Shown: piece by piece, positions 22,741 to 26,288 of the stretch | How the letters are laid out: every line of letters starts with the position of its first letter | Position numbering within the stretch: position 1 is the first letter of the stretch | NCBI GenBank assembly: GCA_964449275.1 | Contig: CAYVAM010000044.1 | Coordinates: 1-26,288 of the forward strand | Length of the DNA: 26,288 nt | Reading direction: 5' to 3' | From: JAUVZF01 sp964449275 | Lineage (GTDB): Bacteria; Planctomycetota; Phycisphaerae; FEN-1346 | The notes under the pieces: model-generated | Database searches by the model: none | The model's input: the letters and a program-made list of their open reading frames with translations, nothing else | Told to the model about the DNA's origin: nothing | Program-made: the position numbers and the translations under genes

Positions 22741-25623
22741 TCACCGCAGCAACCGGACGACGACGTACGGCGTTTCCTTCTCCAGGTCTGGGTAAATCTT
22801 CCCGTTGCCGCAGGTGTCCATCACCTCGATGAAGTACATGAAGTCCCACCTCGCCGCGACGTGTTCGGCCGGAACTTCGGCCTGATACTCGTCCGGCTTG
22901 CCGGTCGCCAGCATGGGGAGCGTGCGGTAGTCGAACATCTGGTTGACGCCTCGGTACCGCAGCCGGACCCACTTGACGCCCGAGGGGTCGCGAACCGTTA
23001 CGGTGACCTTGAGCGGCTTTGCCGCAGGCGCACGGGCGATCGGCTCGTGCGTGACGGTCGGCGGCTCGGTGTCGCGGGTGACTGTCACGGCGATGGGTTT
23101 CTCACGACCATCGCGCGGCCAAACCGCGCGGCGGCCGGCCGCATCGGTGGCCTCGATGAGGTACCTCAAGCCTTCTGTCATCGCTGAAGCGGGAATCGCG
23201 GCGGAGTAAACGAACGGTGTGGTTCGTCCCATGCCCGCATACGCGATGTTGCCGGCGCCGCTGCGGTAGCCGACGCGCACCCGCCCGATCGGCTCCTTAC
23301 CGCTTACCGTTGCTCGGACCACCAGGTCCTTGCCGGGCGGCGTTCTGCGGATCGGAACATGGGCGATGAGGGGGGCGGGGCCGGCGGCCTTGGGGCGGAA
23401 GTCCTTCCGCTTCTGCTCGAGTTCGGCGAGGCCCTTCCTGAGCAGGACGAGTTCGTCCCGCCAGTGGCCGGCCAGACCGGAGCGTCGTCGGCCGAAAGCC
23501 AAGTCATCCGTGTACACGTTGCCGGCGGCCTCGACGATTCCTTCCCACGCCTGAATCGCCTCCCTCTCGTGGGCGATGGCGTCTTCGAGAGCGCTCACGT
23601 CGTTCGTGTGCGAGAACAAGGCCCACGCCACACCGGCGAGCGCCCGCCGGGAGTGGTACCTTGCCAGGTTGGCCAGGATCTTCAGGTCGACCACCGTCGA
23701 GTTGAATTCCTTGCTGCGGCCGGCGCCGATTCGCTTCTCGGCCTCCGCGACCAGGGCGAGAACGTCCTCAGCGGCGCGAGTGAACCACGCACTGGACTCG
23801 TGCGGCCAGATCTTCCCTGAGTCCTTGCCTTCGAGAATGCACTTGGCGGCATCGTCCATACTCAGGAACTGCTCAGTATCGCTCGGCAGCGCCTTCGCGT
23901 AAGCGGGCAGGTCTCCCTGGCGCTGCCGCTCAACCCAGCCCCTGGTGGTGGGAAAGTGGTTGTAGGGATACGAGTACGCCACGGCGCGCGGCAGAACCTG
24001 GCTGGCGCGATGGACAGCACGCATGACATACGGACCCGCCTCGGGACCGAAACGCCGCTCAAACGCCTTCCGCCAGACTTCCGGCGGCGTGTCGGGGTTG
24101 TAGCCGGCGCGACCGAAGGTCTGGAAGAAGTGCCAGTACCGCTCGAATTCATACTCGTAGTACCGGTGCTCGGGTCGGAGCAGGTCGAACGGTTCCGCAT
24201 CGTGCGGCTGGTCCTGCATCTTGGTGGCCAGCGGTTCGTTGACCTCGAAGCCTTCGCCGTCGTACAGGTGAGTGCTCCCGGCGAACCGCCGCACGTAGTC
24301 TGGGTCGCCCCAGAGCAGGATCCGCGCCGTTCCGCCGTTCCAGAGCCGCCAGTGCATCTTGTACGTCTGCGGGTAGCGGAGCATGTCGGCGTAGCCGTGG
24401 CGGCGGTCGTGCTGGTTTCTCGGGTGAATGTGCGTCGGGTGGAAGGGCAGGCCCATCTGCTCCATCCAGTACTTGGTGCACATGCGGATGTTGACGCCCA
24501 TCTCGACGGCCTTGTCGATCAACTCGTGCGGGAAGTTCTTGGCCCGCGCATCGAAGCGAATGCCGGGGCGCGCCGCCTTGACGACGCGGTAGATATCCTC
24601 CCAAAAGGCCGGCATCTCTCCGCGCTTGAGGCCCGACTCGCCGTGCATGCGGAAGTGGATGGCGTCCAGGTCGGGCACGCGCCGCAGCAACTCCGCCAGC
24701 GCCGCCGTCGAGTACGCCCTCAGGTTGTCGGCCTTCAGCCCCCACACGATGCCGGGCGTCGGCTTCCTGGCCCTGTCGCTCGGCCCCTGGACGCCGCCGC
24801 GATAGATGTGGTCCCAGATGCCGAGGGTGAAGTCCAGGCCCCGGGCGTGGGCCATCTCAATAAGGCGGTTGAGCGCCCTCAGGTTCTTCTGCTGTTTCTC
24901 CTTGGTGATGCCCACCACGCGGACGTCCGGAAACCCGTCCAGATCGAAGAAGTACGGGTACGGCGGTGAGAAGTATCCCCAGTTCTCGTAACCGAATATC
25001 AGGACGAACGTATTGAACCGGTTGGCGGCCAGCATGTCCAGGTATCGGGCCCAGTACGCTTCGTCGTAGAACCGGCTCTCGAAGTGCTTTCGGTGCATCG
25101 TGTAGATCGAGAGGGCCCGTTCCGGCACGTAGGGTTTCTCGACGGTGTTCTTCGCCTCGCTGAAAGGACGGTTGGCGTCCTCGGCCCAGCCGATGCGGTC
25201 GGCCACGTCGAGCAGGGCGTACATCAAGCCGCGATCATCCGAGCCCGCCACCACCAGGGCCGGTTTCTCGTTGAGCCTTGTGTGGCGGATCGCGAGCGAT
25301 TCGGCAACCGCGGGCACTGACACACCCGCCGCCTTGAGAGCCTCGGCCGCCGGCCCCGGCCCCGACGCCAAGCCGGTAAGGAGCAGGACCTTCCCCCGGG
25401 CCGACGCGTGGGATGCGGCTCGTTCGGCCGTGGTGCCTTTGGCCTTCAGCGCCGACATCACTTTGCCCAACCCGTGTTCGGCGGCGGGACCCGGCGAGGG
25501 ATCCGACAGGACCGAAACGGCGATCTCACCAGGCGCGGCCTGCACGTCGCTCAGCAGATGCACCACCGCGGGAAGCGACACAACAAGGATCGCCACCCAT
25601 TTGGTCAGGTTGCCGGGAATCAT
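22741..25623 (-). CDS. large secreted glycoside hydrolase-like protein (GH20/GH67-type N-domain plus TIM-barrel)
   Basis: 960 residues. A signal peptide (MIPGNLTKWVAILVVSLPAVVHLLSDVQA) is followed by an N-terminal alpha/beta domain (about 35-130) with VVAGSDDRGLMYALLDVADRIG, the fold that precedes GH20 and GH67 barrels. The barrel (about 140-480) includes YLDMLAANRFNTFVLIFGYE, ARGLDFTLGIWDHIY and FRMHGE329SGLKRGEM, where E329 is a possible catalytic acid. A helical region (about 500-760) and two Ig-like domains (about 770-960) complete it. GAGGTG precedes ATG 25623; the frame is open upstream but without a leader. Alpha-glucuronidase-like or hexosaminidase-like activity is possible, but no exact family can be named by eye. 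It is separated from the upstream SUMF1-like gene by 120 bp and from the dehydratase by 87 bp. Confidence 0.72.
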   Translation of the reverse strand: MIPGNLTKWVAILVVSLPAVVHLLSDVQAAPGEIAVSVLSDPSPGPAAEHGLGKVMSALKAKGTTAERAASHASARGKVLLLTGLASGPGPAAEALKAAGVSVPAVAESLAIRHTRLNEKPALVVAGSDDRGLMYALLDVADRIGWAEDANRPFSEAKNTVEKPYVPERALSIYTMHRKHFESRFYDEAYWARYLDMLAANRFNTFVLIFGYENWGYFSPPYPYFFDLDGFPDVRVVGITKEKQQKNLRALNRLIEMAHARGLDFTLGIWDHIYRGGVQGPSDRARKPTPGIVWGLKADNLRAYSTAALAELLRRVPDLDAIHFRMHGESGLKRGEMPAFWEDIYRVVKAARPGIRFDARAKNFPHELIDKAVEMGVNIRMCTKYWMEQMGLPFHPTHIHPRNQHDRRHGYADMLRYPQTYKMHWRLWNGGTARILLWGDPDYVRRFAGSTHLYDGEGFEVNEPLATKMQDQPHDAEPFDLLRPEHRYYEYEFERYWHFFQTFGRAGYNPDTPPEVWRKAFERRFGPEAGPYVMRAVHRASQVLPRAVAYSYPYNHFPTTRGWVERQRQGDLPAYAKALPSDTEQFLSMDDAAKCILEGKDSGKIWPHESSAWFTRAAEDVLALVAEAEKRIGAGRSKEFNSTVVDLKILANLARYHSRRALAGVAWALFSHTNDVSALEDAIAHEREAIQAWEGIVEAAGNVYTDDLAFGRRRSGLAGHWRDELVLLRKGLAELEQKRKDFRPKAAGPAPLIAHVPIRRTPPGKDLVVRATVSGKEPIGRVRVGYRSGAGNIAYAGMGRTTPFVYSAAIPASAMTEGLRYLIEATDAAGRRAVWPRDGREKPIAVTVTRDTEPPTVTHEPIARAPAAKPLKVTVTVRDPSGVKWVRLRYRGVNQMFDYRTLPMLATGKPDEYQAEVPAEHVAARWDFMYFIEVMDTCGNGKIYPDLEKETPYVVVRLLR

Positions 25624-25743
25624 TCTGCACCTCGTGTGTTCGCTGCCGGCCGAGGGTGGCCGGACCGACCGATGTGGCGGCCCGCCAGCCAGCCGACTCG
25701 GCGTAGTGCCGTGAAACGTGATGAACAGGCCGCCGCGCACCGT

Positions 25744-26288
25744 TTACCGAGACGCACGTGCAGTCACGGCCGCCCCTTCCGGTGGCGCCTCACAGACCAC
25801 GCGGAACCCAACGTTGAAGACCGGCTGGTACGGCGCGTAACTCACCCGGAACGCCGAGCGGCAGCGCTTCGGGCGGTCGTACCACGACCCGCCGCGCACC
25901 ACCTTCCGGCTGGTGATGCCGTGGTCACTACGTCCGTCGTCGTCGCGGTACGGATACGGCCGGTACGTCGTTCGGGTCCATTCGGCGGCGTTTCCGTGCA
26001 TGTCGTGCAGGCCCCAGGCGTTGGGCCGATACGATCCGACGTCGGCCGTCACCAGCGTGTGGTCGTCGTATCGCGCATCTCTCGGAACTAGGTCGGGGGA
26101 TTTCGGTCGCCAGCCCTCGTAAGCCAGTTTGCGGATGCTCGCGTCGGCCATGTTGGCGAAAGCCGAGAAGTCGGTATCCAGGTCGCCGTAGAAGAAGGGG
26201 CCGCTCGTTCCGGCGCGGCAGGCGTACTCCCACTGGCTCTCAGTCGGCAGCGTGAATCCCGGCGCGCCTGGACCCGTCTTGCGGCTCA
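25744..26288 (-). CDS. formylglycine-generating-enzyme/SUMF1-like protein, 5' end beyond window
   Basis: The last 180 codons of a SUMF1-domain protein; the gene continues past the right edge. Typical motifs are LPTESQWEYACRAGT, NAWGLHDMHGNAAEWTRTTY, VVRGGSWYDRPKRCRSAFR and VGFRVVCE. True formylglycine-generating enzymes carry two active-site cysteines between RGGS and the RSAxR-like segment. Here only one Cys (RCRS) is present and the first position is Asp, so sulfatase activation is doubtful. It may instead be one of the many SUMF1-fold proteins of other function. It is the first visible gene of the minus-strand cluster. Confidence 0.85.
   Translation of the reverse strand, partial: SRKTGPGAPGFTLPTESQWEYACRAGTSGPFFYGDLDTDFSAFANMADASIRKLAYEGWRPKSPDLVPRDARYDDHTLVTADVGSYRPNAWGLHDMHGNAAEWTRTTYRPYPYRDDDGRSDHGITSRKVVRGGSWYDRPKRCRSAFRVSYAPYQPVFNVGFRVVCEAPPEGAAVTARASR

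Overview
This is a GC-rich window dominated by secreted polysaccharide-processing enzymes. Many short N-terminal signal sequences (two of them Tat-type twin-arginine), a sulfatase-modifying-factor-like protein, a PQQ-repeat relic, a Tat-type enolase-superfamily dehydratase and large multidomain lyases and hydrolases suggest an uncultured Planctomycetota bacterium or another PVC-group lineage. No rRNA, tRNA, CRISPR array, integrase or transposase was seen.

Region 1 (1-4278, mainly + strand): a relic of a radical-SAM gene at the left edge is followed by a well-formed sigma70-like promoter and a tight, overlapping three-gene operon. It encodes an amino-acid:cation symporter, a thiamine-diphosphate enzyme of the acetolactate synthase type, and a homoserine dehydrogenase without an ACT domain. 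The transporter has lost both residues that hold an acidic side chain in the aspartate transporter GltPh. A neutral amino acid is therefore the likelier substrate.

Region 2 (4481-7000): a probably secreted class-I glutamine-amidotransferase-like hydrolase (peptidase C26) is followed by a decayed stretch. Two truncated minus-strand gene relics (PQQ-like beta-propeller and alpha/beta-hydrolase) lie either side of an 89-bp interrupted palindrome.

Region 3 (7022-15311, + strand): three large secreted proteins form an apparent operon: a right-handed beta-helix protein with an FN3 domain, an alpha/alpha-toroid lyase-like protein and a heparinase II/III-like protein. The first two share a roughly 120-residue beta-rich module that I cannot name. 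Two strong hairpins sit at the convergent junction (15312-15430).

Region 4 (15431-26288, - strand, transcribed right to left): a SUMF1-like protein (cut by the window edge), a large GH20/GH67-like hydrolase, a Tat-signal acid-sugar dehydratase of the enolase superfamily, a GH30-like hydrolase with three PKD-like domains, a Tat-signal FAD-dependent oxidoreductase and a secreted protein with a C-terminal carbohydrate-binding-like domain. Between the last two lies a C-terminal relic of a paralogue of the 9426-12476 lyase.

Taken together, regions 3 and 4 look like a locus for degrading a uronic-acid-containing polysaccharide. Lyases and hydrolases cut the chain outside the cytoplasm, and a sugar-acid dehydratase and a flavoprotein are themselves exported. 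No SusC/SusD pair, sulfatase or dedicated regulator is visible here.
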